Assembly (NCBI GenBank): GCA_035235625.1
Contig: CP141148.1
Coordinates: 36,519,057 to 36,583,056 of the forward strand
DNA length: 64,000 bases
Origin: Saururus chinensis
Taxonomy: Eukaryota; Streptophyta; Magnoliopsida; Piperales; Saururaceae
Reading direction: 5' to 3'
Every line of letters starts with the position of its first letter. The stretch's first letter is position 1. Under the pieces are notes generated by a model that made no database searches, was not told the DNA's origin, and was given only the letters and a program-made list of their open reading frames with translations. Shown piece after piece: positions 1-13,329 of this stretch. A program made the position numbers and the translations under genes.

Positions 1-1
1 C

Positions 2-1162
2 TAGGGCGGGGAATTGGGTCTGGTTGGCCTTAACCCTCACTGAAATCGGGTTGGGTCATAACCCGACCCTATTTTTAAATCGGGTCGAAAATCCAAACCC
101 TAACCTTATTTAGAATTGGGTTAGGTCGGGCCGAGAATGCGGGTAACCCTACTTTTTTTCTTTAATTTTTTTGTTAAACTCATATTATATACATTCTCTC
201 TTTGCAAAGGGCAAACACATATGAAATTAAATACAGTACAATATTAATTTAAATTGTTTGGTTCTTTGGTTAATTTGTGGCTAATACCTTTTTTGTAGTA
301 GCCATCAACGAAGACCTTAGAGGTATAATATTACATTTTGTCCATTTTAAAAGAATGATAACAAAACAAACCTTCAACATTTATTTACTCATGATCAACC
401 CACTTAACTTTCGATAACTCACATAAACGCAAAATAAATTAAACATTATTTCTTTGATGGCGAGAGAGGATCATGCATTTCAACATGTCTTAATTTTAAA
501 TTTTCAGTAACTACTTCTCTATAGCTGCTCATAACCCTACCCTCCTTTGCAATAGGTGACACTTGATTACAATTTTCCTCCTCCAAAAATTGTCCCTCAT
601 CGAACTCTATTATTCGCCTATCTGGTTACATGTTCTTAATTTGCTCCCTATTATGAATGTCCGGCCTTTAACAAAGAACTAAATCTAGTGTGTGATATAT
701 CCTTCTGAAGAAGAGAGGATAAGTAATGAATATAACAATATATAACATCTTTTCATTTCATTCACCACACCTAAAATAATAATAGAAAAAAGATTAAATT
801 ATATATAAATTAACTACACTTTGAAAATATTATCCCTTGTTATCCCAAAATGAATATCTACTACAAAGCAAAATACATATGATCACACATATGCTTTAAA
901 CATCTTATTCATGCCTAAATTTATATTTAAGTACCTCTAATTCAACATAATATGCATTAAACAAACACTATAATAATAATATATATAAGTCCAATAAACC
1001 AATGTTATAATAATAAGGTTCTTTATTATTTATAATCAGATAAAAATCGGATTGGTCGGGTTATATCGGGTCAAGAACCTAAACCCTAACCTTGACCCTA
1101 TCTATAATTGGGTTAGGTCGGGTACAAGGTTAAACAGGTCGGGTTAGCTTTTCCTAGCCCTA
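2..1162. mobile_element. Non-autonomous hAT-like element, copy A
   Basis: The left end reads TAGGGCGGGGAA and the right end is its imperfect inverted complement (the reverse strand starts TAGGGCTAGGAA). Both ends carry clustered GGGTCGGGT/ACCCGACC motifs around an AT-rich core, a layout common in non-autonomous plant hAT elements. The flank at 1,163-1,170 is taccaaac and base 1 of the window is c, which fits an 8-bp target duplication cut off by the window edge. No transposase is seen. A related copy lies inverted at about 11,046-11,763. Confidence 0.6.
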
Positions 1163-2442
1163 TACCAAACCAAGAGATCCAAGAAGGAAATTGAGAAAAG
1201 ATCAAAGAGAGATATTCAAAAGGGAGATTACGATGAGAATATAGAGAAAGAAAAAGAAAGGGATGAGAACACATTGATCAAAGAGAAAATCAGAAAGAAG
1301 AGATGGAGATAGAGAGGTTACCCTGGGAGAGTGGATGACAAATATTCCCCCAGAGAAGTTGAGGGAAGGTGAAGCCCAAGTTGTGACCAGGATCGGGGAG
1401 GAAATAAATTCCGCTTTTTCACCGTATCTTTTCCGGGGGTCGGAAAACAAAATTTTCCTATGCTTTAATTTTCCATAACCCCTTCATTTTCCATAACCCC
1501 TAACAAAGTGCAATGTCGCTTCCCATGAAAATTCATTTTCCCACTGTTTTTCCAGAACCCCTAACAGGCCCCAAGAGATACACAGAATATAAATGACCAT
1601 AAAAATCATCCATAACCAAATACAAATAATTACCCCACAACTACTTGGGAAGTTGAAACCATAGCCAAGTGCCAGAGAAAATTAAATTGTCAAAGACTAG
1701 CATGGTAGCTTTACAAACCACTGGGCACCAGCTCCATCACTTCCAGAACCTGGCATAGCTTCCTACCAAACATATTTTCAGGGCTCTATTTCTTCCGGAA
1801 GCCATTACTACAAACCAATGCTACCACCACAAGCCCATATACAGCCCATAGCTTACTACCTCGTAAATTTCCAAATATAGAATTCCATTGTAAATCTCAA
1901 GTATAAAGGCAGACCATCATTTTAGTGGGGAAAAAGAAGAGGAAGAAGACTGACGAAGTCAATTTTAAATAAGTAAAATCTTCATTGCATCAGTGTCATG
2001 ACACTGAAAAAACATCACCCTCCAAATGGGCAAAATCTTTCACAACATTCACTGCAAAGCAGACCAAGTTTATCAGCATAGCACTGGTTGCATCATCACA
2101 TTGGGTGCTCAATGATCAAAATGCAAGCTCTTTTCCAGAAACAAAATTCCTCAACGTGAGAAGATATGATTAGTTACATCTATATACATGTATATAATCT
2201 ATATTATTTTCATTCTGTTTGCCCCTATTAGTTAGTAAGAAATTTAATTCATACTGTTAGCCCCTATTAGTTACTAAGAAAAAATAGCTTAGACTGACTG
2301 TGAATGCCACATATCCAAACGCCCCAGATGAAATTATTGATAATATAAATTAAATACATTTTTTTTGCATTGGTTTAACTTACCTATGCGGTCTGCATTG
2401 AGACACATCAGCATCTCCACAAATAATTTAAGGGAACAAGCC
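1163..2442. other. Intergenic region downstream of NOP14
   Basis: No gene is recognised. At 1,200-1,310 there is a purine-rich stretch with a short Lys/Glu-rich frame and no domain. At 1,470-1,570 a TTTTCCATAACCCCT-type motif recurs three times, probably a MITE remnant. At 2,216-2,285 a GCCCCTATTAGTTA motif is repeated twice. The stretch 2,334-2,442 is likely the NOP14 3' UTR. Confidence 0.4.
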
Positions 2443-5400
2443 TTATCTTCTTCTCTTTCTCCCTTTTCCCAGTTGCCCAGACTTGAAGGCATGCTCTTGT
2501 TCTTGCAGAAATGCCCTGGCCTTCCCATGCTTCTCTGCTCTTTCTTCTTCCAGTAGCAACCTATCCCTTTCTTTAAGATCAAACAAGAATGCATTATCCT
2601 TCCGCAATTCACGAGCTGCACCTTTTGCTTCCCGTTTCAAGCGTTTCTTCAACTTTTTCATTTCAGCCCTCTCACGATCCGGGTCATAATCTCTGCCCCT
2701 TACAAAGCTGTTCATTAAAGTCAATCATTAGCGTGTGAAAATAATATAGTCAATTGTAGAACATAAACAACACAGAAGGCAAAAGGAATAGTGGGTACTT
2801 CTCCTCAAACTTGGGAGTTAATAGTTTAATTGGCACAGGCTTTTGCTTGCGCAGTTGCAGTGGCTGCCGCAATATGTAATGTTCATTTACTTTTTTCTCA
2901 ATTAGCTGAGCAGCCTCTCTCATATTTACTTGGAGCAACTCAGGAGAGTTATCTTCTTGCAGTATTTCATGTAGCAAGACAAGAATAGGTGAAAATATTT
3001 CAGGAAAGGAGCTGAATCCACCATATATGTTCGCAAATCCTTTCAGCATCTCAACTATGGACACAAGAACGCTAGCCCTGAAGAGGAGGAACAATTTCAA
3101 GAATGACAAAGGGAACAAAAACTGCAGAAAAAGATCAATATTTGTACAAATGATTATGTTATCAGCTACTTTTATAGCTCATTCTGATTACTCATCAATC
3201 GTGATTATATTTTAACAACTGTACCTAAAACTATCAGAGCTGAAAAATGATGCATCTGCTTCCATGTCCATGATGCTGAGAAAGTCAAGAGCACAGATAT
3301 CAGAAACGTCATTCCTGAACCGGAGCCAAGGTTTCATAGCTTTTAGGTCCGTCAAATGATACCACTGGTATTCAAAACATTCAAAAATAAGTAATGAAAA
3401 TATAAATTTCATTCGTCACATTTTAAGAACTATTCAGCCTTGGCCACAAACAAGAGCCATTCAGCAAGAAATTATACAGATTTGTACCAGGGAATCATAC
3501 TGGTATCCATGTTTAGTCTCTAAAGCAGACATCAAGAGTTTTTGTAGAAACATCAATGCCTCAGCACAGAACTTCTGAGACTGTCTAGTAACCTGAAGAG
3601 AAAAAAAAACAAATACCAACTAAATGATAATTTGTATATAAGAATCAGACAGTCTACAAAATGAAAATATATGTATCAGAACCAAAAGCTAGAATGATCA
3701 ACAGCCATCCCAACAAATTCACTTAAAATGAACTTACCAAGAGTACCATTGAGCACAAAAAGATCCCTGTCGCAATATCCCGACCAGAACATATAGGACA
3801 ACGCATTAGGTACTCACACATCAACAAAGTTGCAGGTGTCATTACAGAATGGCGGAAATCTGAACATGGAAAGATCGTGGACCACAACTTTAACAGCAGT
3901 AACGCCTTCAAAGAAGGCCAGCAGTTTTTCTCTGAACTTTAAAAGAGAAAAACATTAGGTATCCATTAACAACGGACAGAAATTAACTAGGAAACACCAA
4001 TAAAAGAGGCTGACCTGGGTTTTTTATATCTTCACAGAATTGGCTTCGCATCCTTAGTATGCGTTGCCGAGCACAAATGGCTGCAAAATATGGTGTATCG
4101 GCACTCATCTCCATTAATGGCTTCAACAGAAAATTAATTAACTTTAAATTTAATGGTTTTTTACTTGCTATAACAGCAAAGTACTGCAGGAGGACACCAT
4201 AGAAAAGCTGCAAAAGAAGTCTTCAATACTTAGAACGGCAAATATCAACTAAAGCCACACTGAAGAAAGCTTCATAGACAAGCCACCTAGGGAAGGAAAA
4301 AAACATGCCTGCATTTTCTTCCGATTCTCTGAAGCAAGCCTGATTGCATTACACTTACGAATTCTACTGATTGCTTCAACTACTTCAGCATCAGATCTAT
4401 TATCAAGCAACAATGAAAGTTCCTCGAGGCTTTTTGGTGCTTCAATCACAAACGGAAGAGCCTCCTGTAGTGCAGAAAGTGGTTTTGAGGGAGTAATTTT
4501 CTTGTGCTTACTTTCAGCATCTACTTGTCGATTTTTCACACCATCAACATAGTCATACTTTATCTTCTTTTGGCTCTTCTCCTCTATTTTTTTCTCTTCT
4601 CCATCTTCCCCATCTAAATCTGTACCAATATCTTCCTGATCACTTTGCTCCCAATCCCTCGTGGAAAGCAAATTTGAGGATGGATCAGCATCTTCATTAG
4701 ATTCTTTTGATTGATCATCATCATCATCGCTGTCATTATCACTTTCTTCTTCTTGACTATCTTCTCCTTCACCATCCTCTGATTCCTCAGAAGATACGTC
4801 ATGTTCATCATCTTGAATCTTTCTTTGTAATACTTCGTCAACCCAGCCTTTCTTCTTTGGAAAATGCTCATCGCCAGAAAAAGAATCTCCTAAATCATCC
4901 CCAGAGGCAGCTCTAGACTTCTGTTGTGCTTCATGGACTACTTTGTCACCATCACTGCCTTCATCACTCGAGTCATCATCCCTGAGCATCCTTTTTTTTC
5001 GTTCCTCCTAAAAACAAAATTGTAACAAAATAAATGATGTAGCAGAACATTTTAAGAAAAAATGGTCAAAAGGCTTGGTATATAAAGAGTGGCACATAGC
5101 AAATAATGTTCTCATCATTTTACCTCTAACCTTTCTAGCTCTTCCCTCTCTTCCTGCGCAATCTCATCAGGGGTCTTTGTCCTGTCTGAAGGTCGAGCTC
5201 GCATATCCAACACCATCTCTTTAACCAGCCGATCATACATGTCGGGTTGTTCCTGCAGCCAAGTGCAGAAAACGTACTTAAGATTTTAACTTACAATCCC
5301 AAATGACAATTTGTGTAGAGATTACAAGCACGCATCATAAGATCCACATTACCCCTTATAACTCCTTAATTGTCTACTACCTCCCAAATAATATCCCTCG

Positions 5401-8400
5401 GTAGACTACTCCATCATTTGTTAGGTAAAAACATAGCTTCAGTTGTTGATCTTTCAGGCATAAAGCCAAATTGGTTTTAATATATTCTCTATCACTTTTG
5501 TTAATCTTTTATAACTTTTGTCAACCGTCTTTCCACACTTTCTCCAAAAGATTTATCATATGACTTTTAGCCTATACCTTCATGATTGTTGCAACATTGT
5601 CATCTTTATATTTATATATAGGTACCACCGCATTCCTCCATTTATTAGGCATTCTATTTTATTTAAGAATTTGATTAAATAACTTAGTGACACTAAAGCA
5701 TGATCACCGTGTACATCTATATTTCAATAAGATTAACATTAGGGCTTAACTGAATTTCTTGCCTTCGTCTTTTTCCAAAGTTTCTTTTACTTCAAATAAC
5801 TCTAATTAAATGATAATAAGTAATAGCACTAGTTTCCCTATCATTAATACTACATGATATGATTTGAATTCCTAACATCTCAATAAACAACTTCTCATAA
5901 TTATAATAAAAAAAATTCTCATAATATTTCTTCTCTCTAATCTCTCCATCTCACCAAAACTCTCTGCTCATTCTTAATACTAATTCGATGCTTACTCCTC
6001 CTTTCTCTTATTTTGGCAATTTTTTATATATTTTTATCTCTATTAACCTTTTCCGTAAATCTCAGTATGTATTTAGCTAAGCCTCACCCACCAGCCTGTT
6101 TAGCTACTTTTTCCACCCATTTGTCTGCTATCTTTAAAAATACTTCCTCTTTTCTCCTATAACTTCTTGTTCACCCTCACTCAAAACTTCAGATTCAAGT
6201 GCTTCTTTTGCTACTTCTGGTCCGTCCCTTGTTATGTTGTCCCTCATCACTGTAGGCTCCTCTTCAAATTCCAGTTAATTTCCACCTCCAACTTCTTTGT
6301 AAACAACATTATGATCTCTCCTTTAGAGTCCACCACCTGATTCCAGCTTCTCCAAATTTATCACTTCCCTTTCTCCATCCTTTAATGCCCATATTCAAAA
6401 CTACTAGCCTATGTTGTGTTGATAAATCCTCTCCCATGATCACCTTATGATCAACGTTAAAACATACCACTTCCCCTTCTAGCCAGGAAAAAAATCAATT
6501 TGAGTTCTATATGGACCACTCCCGAAAGTAGCTAAATGTTCTTTCTAATTAAAGAATGTACAATCCCCCCCCCCACACACACCATATACTCATTCGTATC
6601 CACCGTTACCCATCCCCATTTGCCCATTCCAATTTCTGCAGATTATTATCTTTTCCCTATTTATAATAGCTAAAAGCAACCCCTCTATTCCCTCCCAAAG
6701 TTTCCTCTTAAAACTCTCTCCAAACCTTCCTGCGCACATAACCAAGCACTGCATGTAAAGTGTATGTTCCTATTACCAAGTTCCTAGAACCTATCACGAA
6801 TTCTTTTAACATCCACCACAAACTCGGACTTATTAACAACACCTAGCCATAATAACAAATTTCGCTAATTTTGGAAAAATGGGCTTCCACCAATTTTATT
6901 TTGAAATTTCACCCATTTCGTTTAATTTTCGGAATTTCAAAAATTTCCCCAAAATTTCACAAAATTTACGTTTTGGGCAAGTAATTTCAGATTTTATGAT
7001 ATTTTAGGCAGGTTATTATTTAGTTTTTTCCAGTTTAGGCAGGATATATTTAGGTTTTTTATAGTTCGGGCAGGTCATTTTTTGGGTTTTTACAGTTCAG
7101 GCAGATTAGTTTTTAGGTCTCCTTCCCATACTTCTCTTCCTTCTCCCTCCTTTTACACTTTGAAACTTTCCCAAAATTTTACCAAAACGGAACAAACATA
7201 ACCAAACCCAAAATAACCCCTACCGAAATGAACCGAAATGCCAACTTTGTTACTATGTACCAAGCCCATTTGATTAGCTTGTTTTCCTATAAAGAAAAGT
7301 TATAACCCTTTATCAACCTAGCTCACCCTCGTAAAAAAAAAATTATACATTGTAATCAAGTAAACCTTCTTCAAGTATAGCTCATTCAACTTCCCTATAC
7401 TTCAAGTTCTTTCCTTGATTAGAATCTGTGTTAAAAAATTCTTTTTAACAATAATATTATCCTAATATTCAACTTAAGTGACAATTCTACCTAAATCATT
7501 TTCTTTTCTGCTCACTTCTCATCACATCTTCAAACCAACTGCAACCCCGGATTAAAAAAAAATCAACCTAATAATGAAATATGTACAGAATAGATGTATG
7601 CAGCTACGATAGCTCGTCCATCAAAACCCAATGCTTGCCCTCTTTACTTATAAACATAATGCCAATATGAAGATAACAGATGGAGACCTCTTGATGTTAG
7701 TGACAATTGAGTGTCACTTGTGGCTCTTACTTATTATGCAGGTTTTTTATCCAGCTGAATACGACCAACAAATTAGAAAGGAAGAACCCATCCAAATATT
7801 TAAGATTAGGTAGAAACAATACGGTAGCATCATTTACTATACATGCCTTCTTTGAAGATTCTGTATTTATTGAGCCAGTTGCTTCCTTTGCAGGTTCCTT
7901 CACATTGCACTTATTCAAAAGGGCTTTCAGAGCATTCATTTTGCTAAGTTGAGTCAGAGATAACAATGCTTGAGATTGCGCCAAGGCTGTGAAGTCTTTA
8001 TCTAATTGTTCCATCATCTGTTCATCCTCTTCCTTGTCTTTTGCCTTCTGGGCCTGAACGAAAGGATTGCCAATACAATTAGCTACAATGTGTTGTTGTG
8101 TCTCATTTAGTTACCATGGTGGAGCAGCAAGGAGAATCTGAAAAACTGGCAGAAACCAGTTTATCTTTAGTAAACCAATTCTAACACCTGCTGTGCTCTT
8201 TTACCACAAACTACAAGCTAGAATTTTATTACGCACCATGATGTGAACATTTAAATATTCCAAAAATTATTCAAGATACAACAACAACAGGTTGCCTCTT
8301 CTCTCAATGAACACAAACTGAAAAGCAATGCAGAGTCTATGTAGGACGGTGAACCAATGGTACAGTTGTTCAGAATCATCATTATAATTCAAGTGTGATG

Positions 8401-10590
8401 TACTAAAAACTTACCTCTGATGAGGAGATGCAATAAAATGACAGAAAGAAAAGATGGTCAGCATGTGGAGAAGAACAGATTGTGTCATCAACAACAAATA
8501 TTAGCAACAAGTATATGTGCAGATATAAATTTCCCTACTAATGCATGCCTCAAATTCCAGACTCTTGTATTACAACCATGATCTATGCTTGAAAGGGGAT
8601 TTTCCAGAAAGACAAAGGAAGCCATTAATTACCTTGTAGAATTTGCTCTTTAAGATAATCTCCTCCATTACTTCTTTTTTAGATTTGTTCTTCTGCAACA
8701 CACACACAAAAAAAAAAGTCTAATGGATCAGGTTCTAGACTTTTTCCATTGACAAATGAACTAAAATATTAGTGATATCATAAGAACGGCAGGTAGTAAC
8801 CAGATCAAGTCGTATAAACCCTTTCTAATTACATATGAACCACATTTGCTACAAATTTACAATATATGATGCAAGAACGTAGGATTCCTCACCACAAAAA
8901 TTATAGACAAGCAGAAAGTAGCGAGGTGCAATAAAAACATCATCAACGTAAAATCCATAAAATTTCACAGCTTTTTACCATATAAATCACTTAAAGAAGA
9001 AATATTGCATATCATAGCAACAATACTATACTTCTAATCTTCACCTATTCTAACCTTCTCAAATTGCATCCTAGTTTTTTTTGGGGGAAAGAAAATATCC
9101 TTGTGGATGCAAAAGTTCTTACATTTTCAACTCCACTTAGTTGCTCAGTTCCCAAAGGAACATGAACCTCAGCAGCACCAGCATCATTGACTACAAAGGA
9201 GTCCCCTGCAAAAAGAATAAATACACAATCACAAGATTTTAATAAATAACAAGCTTGTGCCAACATACATGCAAAAAGGAAAAATGCTCCTAAGGCATTC
9301 AAGCCACAAGTTCAAAGATGGAGATGGTGACAGAAGGATGCTATTGTAAATGGCAATGAGTGTAATTTTACAGTCTGGAGCTATATAGCACATAGGCCAG
9401 GCTCAACAAGCAAAAATTTTGATTGTTGAGACCAATAAAATCTATATTTTTGTGAGGAGTAGCTGCAACTTGATTGGTCAATTACTTGGAATAATTACAA
9501 TGAGTAATGAGATGATTCATATTGAAAAGCATTCAACAATATATCAAATTATTGGCAAGATCGTCAGTAATTGGCAAGATTGTCACATTCATCTTCAGCA
9601 TACTAAAAAACAAATTCGTATGTCTGAACTGCTGAATTCTGAATCCTATTTAATATCTCCAGCAACGAGAAACAACAAAGTAATTGAGAAAGAACATTAT
9701 TTAATAGTCATAACCAAATATTGAATATGTCCAAGCAAGGAGGTGGAAACTAGGTAACAGAATTTGAACACAAGTCCGGCCTCAATAGATAGATTAAATA
9801 AAATCATGCGGTCTCCTAGCAATTTAGCATCACCTCCAACAAATTTACATACTATGGCTATCAGGTGCATCCTCCTCGTCATCAGGTGACAATTGATCCT
9901 CATAATCATCCTTTGGTGGGAGCTCATCTTCCTCGCCATCGGATAAATTATATTTGTTGCTCTTACTCTGCTTCAGCTGAGAATGGTAACGAGCATCACC
10001 AGTCTAAGACACCATCACGTCACGATATATCGAACGTAACAAAAATGACAATATATAGAACGTAACAAAAATAATAATATATCGAACGTAACAAAAATAA
10101 ACAAAGGAATTCAAACCTGGCGCTCACGCTGGAAACGCATAATGGCCTTATCAAACTCTCCGAGGCTCTCATTCTGCTCCCCAATCCTCTTATCCAGAAA
10201 CGAAGAGGACTTCCCACTCTGCTCATATTCATTGAGCAAAGTCTTCTTCCTCTGTTCGAGACCAATTACATCGACCTCAGCTTCATTAGTATTGAATTCT
10301 GGTACAAAATTAGCCCCTTCATCAAACCATTAAAAAAAAAGCAAGCAGGAAAAAAAACGTGCCTTTTCGATGGCGCGAGACCGAGCTAAGCCGATGCGGC
10401 GTTCCTCGCCCTTGCGCTTCTTGCCGAGGACGTCGAATTTCCTGCGGGACCAGATTGTCTCAAAGGGGTTGTCCTTGGGGGCTTTCGGCTTCATGTTCGC
10501 GGCCTTCAGCGCTGAAAGCACCTTTTTCGCCTTGGACTTCTTCTTCATCTTCGTCTTCTGCACGGGACCTCCATCCTCCTTCTTCGCCAT
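2443..10590 (-). CDS. NOP14: NOP14, nucleolar 40S ribosome-assembly factor
   Basis: Nop14 acts in the nucleolar small-subunit processome in 18S rRNA maturation and 40S assembly. I modelled 14 coding exons: 10,363-10,590; 10,117-10,251; 9,853-9,976; 9,123-9,205; 8,633-8,692; 7,838-8,053; 5,124-5,252; 4,309-5,007; 4,015-4,207; 3,738-3,931; 3,488-3,592; 3,225-3,364; 2,799-3,077; 2,443-2,707. They sum to 949 codons plus stop with every phase consistent. Family blocks are clear: NPFETIWSRRKFDVLGKKRK near the N-terminus, RARPSDRTKTPDEIAQEERE in exon 7, an acidic Asp/Glu/Ser tract in exon 8, and a basic C-terminus ending GKGRKRRR. The first in-frame ATG opens MAKKEDGG. Introns 1 and 8 fit only GC-AG sites; intron 6 can use either GC or GT. 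Intron 6 (about 2.6 kb) carries a LINE remnant. Exon 4 is the least conserved and least certain. Confidence 0.95.
5290..6300 (-). mobile_element. Degenerate LINE reverse-transcriptase fragment in NOP14 intron 6
   Basis: On the minus strand, frames broken by stops encode non-LTR retrotransposon RT pieces: NRMPNKWRNAVVPIY at about 5,600-5,660, then QFGFMPERSTTEA at about 5,430-5,480. These match the P..WR...lvPIYK and NQFGFMPGRSTTEA signatures of plant LINE ORF2. Upstream Lys/Glu-rich frames to about 6,300 are probably more of the same element. It has many stops and frameshifts and is dead. It lies in the same orientation as the host gene, and its ends are not resolved. Confidence 0.7.
7007..7128. 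repeat. ~31-bp tandem repeat in NOP14 intron
   Basis: About four diverged copies of a unit containing GGCAGGTYATTTTTTRG followed by a T-rich stretch and cag. It lies within intron 6 and has no apparent coding role. Confidence 0.5.
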
Positions 10591-10850
10591 AAGAGTGGAG
10601 GAGCTGGACAACAGCTAGAACTGGAACTGCCGCAGGGGCTTGAGGCGGATCGCAGGAGAGGGAGGAGGAACTACCGCAAGGGCTTGAGGTGGATCACAGG
10701 AGAGGGAGGAACTTCCGCAGGGCTTGAGCGCACGCCGCCGGCGCCGGCGAGATGGAGAGGAGGGGCTGTTTAAGAGTCGAGACGGAGGGATGAAGAGGCA
10801 GGGTCGGAGGGACGGCCGAGTGTGGTATAGGGTTTTTAGTTTTCACTGGG
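10591..10850 (-). promoter_or_regulatory. NOP14 5' UTR and proximal promoter region
   Basis: About 260 bp lie between the NOP14 start codon and the first transposon-like sequence. They are GC-rich with a direct repeat of GCTTGAGGYGGATC(A/G)CAGGAGAG (10,639-10,664 and 10,683-10,704 region). No clear TATA box is seen. The call rests on position only. Confidence 0.4.
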
Positions 10851-11045
10851 ATACCGGGTGGAGTCGGCTCAAGTAAAACCCGAATCCTAACCATTTTAAT
10901 ATTAATAGGTAAATATGAACCCGACCTATTAGTAAAGTTGGGGTCGGGTTTATCAAGAAATGTGATGCCACCGGGTCAGGTTTTGGTAAACCCCACTCCA
11001 ATACTATTTAAAAATTTAGAACTCATGTACCTAACCCAAACTTGA
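10850..11045. repeat. GGGTCGGGT-rich MITE remnant
   Basis: An AACCCGAATCC start, an internal GTCGGGTTTATCA, and an end around GATGCCACCGGGTCAGGTTTT. The same architecture recurs at 19,521-19,724 and 54,596-54,831. It abuts and apparently truncates hAT-like copy B. Boundaries and target duplication are not resolved. Confidence 0.4.
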
Positions 11046-11763
11046 CCTGATTAACCTTTTACTCGACCCGACCTGACTATAGGTAAGGTCAGGGTCAAGG
11101 TTTAGGCTCTTGACCCGTTTTGAATTTAGGATCGGGTACAACCCGACTAACCTAACTTTTACCCGACTACAAATAATAAAGAATCTTATTATTATAGTGT
11201 TAGTCTAGTAGACTTATTTATATTATTATTATAATATTTTTTAGTGGATATTATATTGAACTAGAGGTACTTAAACATAAATTTGGGCATAAATAAGATA
11301 TTTGGAGCATAGGTGTGATGTGATCACATATATTTTGCTTTGTTGTAGACATCCATTTTGGGATAATAGAGGATGGTATCTTCAAAGTGTGGTTAATTTA
11401 TATATAGTTTTTTTATTATTCTTTTAGGTGTGATGAGTAAAATAAAAATATGTCATATTTTGTTATATTTATTACTACAAAAAAAAATCCACCAATTAGC
11501 CAAAGAACCAAATATTTAAATTAATGTTGTAATGTATTTAATTTCATTTGTGTTTGCCCTTTACAAAGAGAGAAGGTATATAATATGGGTCTAACAAAAA
11601 ATTGTGTAAAAAAGTAGGGTTACCCGCATACCCAGCCCCATCCAACTCAAGTAGGGTTAGGGTTTGGATTTTCGACCCGATTTAAAAATAGGGTCAGGTC
11701 ATGACCCGACCCGATTTTAGTGAGGGTCAAGGCCAACCCGACCCGACCCGATTCCCAGCCCTA
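11046..11763 (-). mobile_element. hAT-like element, copy B (truncated, inverted relative to A)
   Basis: Read on the minus strand it starts TAGGGCTGGGAATCGGGTCG at 11,763 and follows copy A through the AT-rich core and the second CGGGTC-rich arm. Similarity stops near 11,046, before the expected right terminal repeat, where another GGGTCGGGT-type repeat begins. It lies about 0.5 kb upstream of the NOP14 start codon. Confidence 0.6.
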
Positions 11764-12282
11764 CCCATACCAAACCGGTTATGAGTTAAAAAATTTATAT
11801 AAACCCAACTCTTAATGGTAAATTCAAAACCTGAACTTGATCCGACCGAATCCGAAAAACTATCAACGTAAGGAAAAAATTGGTAACAATATAAAAGGGG
11901 ATTTCGATGGAACTACCTTTCATCTCCGGAGGATATATATATACATAGAGCTAAAAACTATTTAACTTGATTAGTTTAAATGACAACCATATAATATAAA
12001 ACTATAAGCTTCGGACCAAATTATTTTGAATGACAAAAAAAACCCTGCAAAAGAAACAAACATAAAATAAAAATGCAGAAAATGTCAAAGCAATCTCAAA
12101 CATAAGAAGATCCATATATGAAACACAAACCTAAAATTTCAAATGGTGAAGAATTTTTTCTACACCCGCTAGAAGTGGCAGCAATCTCGATAAGAAAATG
12201 CGTTTGAAGAACAATTCAACCATATATCATGCTTAATGTCACAGGCATGAAACTTGGCCTAGCATTTGTACACATGATAACT
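11764..12282. other. Intergenic, nothing recognised
   Basis: AT-rich sequence with no coherent reading frame, terminal repeat or known motif that I can identify. Confidence 0.4.
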
Positions 12283-12985
12283 TGGCTACGTTGTGCAGCC
12301 AACAGCCACTCTCTTCCCTTCCCACTCATATGTGCAAGGGAAACACAAGCAAAATAGCAACACAAATCCAACTTGGTGCAAGGGTCTTCTCCCAAGCTAT
12401 ATTTCTGTTCATTTAAATATAAGATAGGGAGAGGGCAAGGGCTGATCCACCAGGCTGAGAGCTCTCCTCATTTCTCCCTGGTTTGCTATGTAGGAAAAAT
12501 TAATTCCGCCTCTAGCATAGATTAGGAAACCTGCAAGTCTGTCTTCCGCTAGAAGTTCAGCTCCATGCTACCTCCAAGAGTCTGCCCATCCAAGGAAACC
12601 AGCCACTCTGATTCCCATCTGCCCTAGGAGTGTGACCAGCCTACCTGTGTGAGTCCTGTATGTCCTAGGAACTTGCTGCCTGGACTCCTACTCAAACTAG
12701 GAGTGCAGTGAACCAGCATGGGTGAATCTCGTTCGCCTTAAGAGTCCTCCCCTAGGTCCAAGTAGCACCCACCTTTGCTGAAAGAGTCCCGCCCCTGCAA
12801 GGACTCCTACTTAGCCTGCTCGGCAATGCGAGTAGCTCATCTGGAACATCTCCCACGCTGTCCCATCATCTGTTCGTGCCCAAGGGGCTGCCTAGCTGTC
12901 CGTCGCCTAGCAAACTCAGCTGTCCGCTGGCAAGTATAAGGGGTAGCCGCCCCCTTTTCCCATCTAGCAAGTTAAGGGGCTAACA
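12283..12985 (-). repeat. 3' LTR of the gag-only gypsy element
   Basis: It shares long stretches with 18,110-18,926, such as CACTCTCTTCCCTTCCCA and GGTAGCCGCCCC. A purine-rich stretch (GCGGGAGGCC on the minus strand) immediately precedes it and may be the polypurine tract. It lacks a ~115-bp segment present in the 5' LTR that includes the probable TATA region. Confidence 0.7.
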
Positions 12986-13329
12986 GGCCTCCCGCACTTG
13001 ATTCTTCAATGCCCTCGTCGAAGCCCCAACTTCCCAAGTGCACCGATTGAAGCTCTAAAACTATCTGCCTCATTGAACCCACTAGCAAGTAGCCAACATT
13101 TCCCATCACACCACGACCAAGTCAACTTCCGCCTAGCCTAAGTCATCCTTCGGCCAGGTTTGAGCAACACCCATTGCCCATGAATCCTGTGAACTCCATC
13201 AGTCCGCCCCTTAGCTGGTTCGATTAGCCAAGGCTTGAGGAGTCCACTTCCCTCCTTCCTTCGAATCCTCAATGACCTGAAGCTGCCCCCTTAAGCGGGG
13301 ACTCCATCAACCGAACACATCCAATTTGC

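Noticed and set aside
10590..10611. An N-terminal extension of NOP14 to 10,611
   Set aside because: The codon at 10,611 is TTG, while ATG at 10,590 opens the family-like MAKK start.
11640..11700. TTAGGGTTT-like telomeric repeat
   Set aside because: Only a single short match within hAT-like subterminal sequence, not an array.
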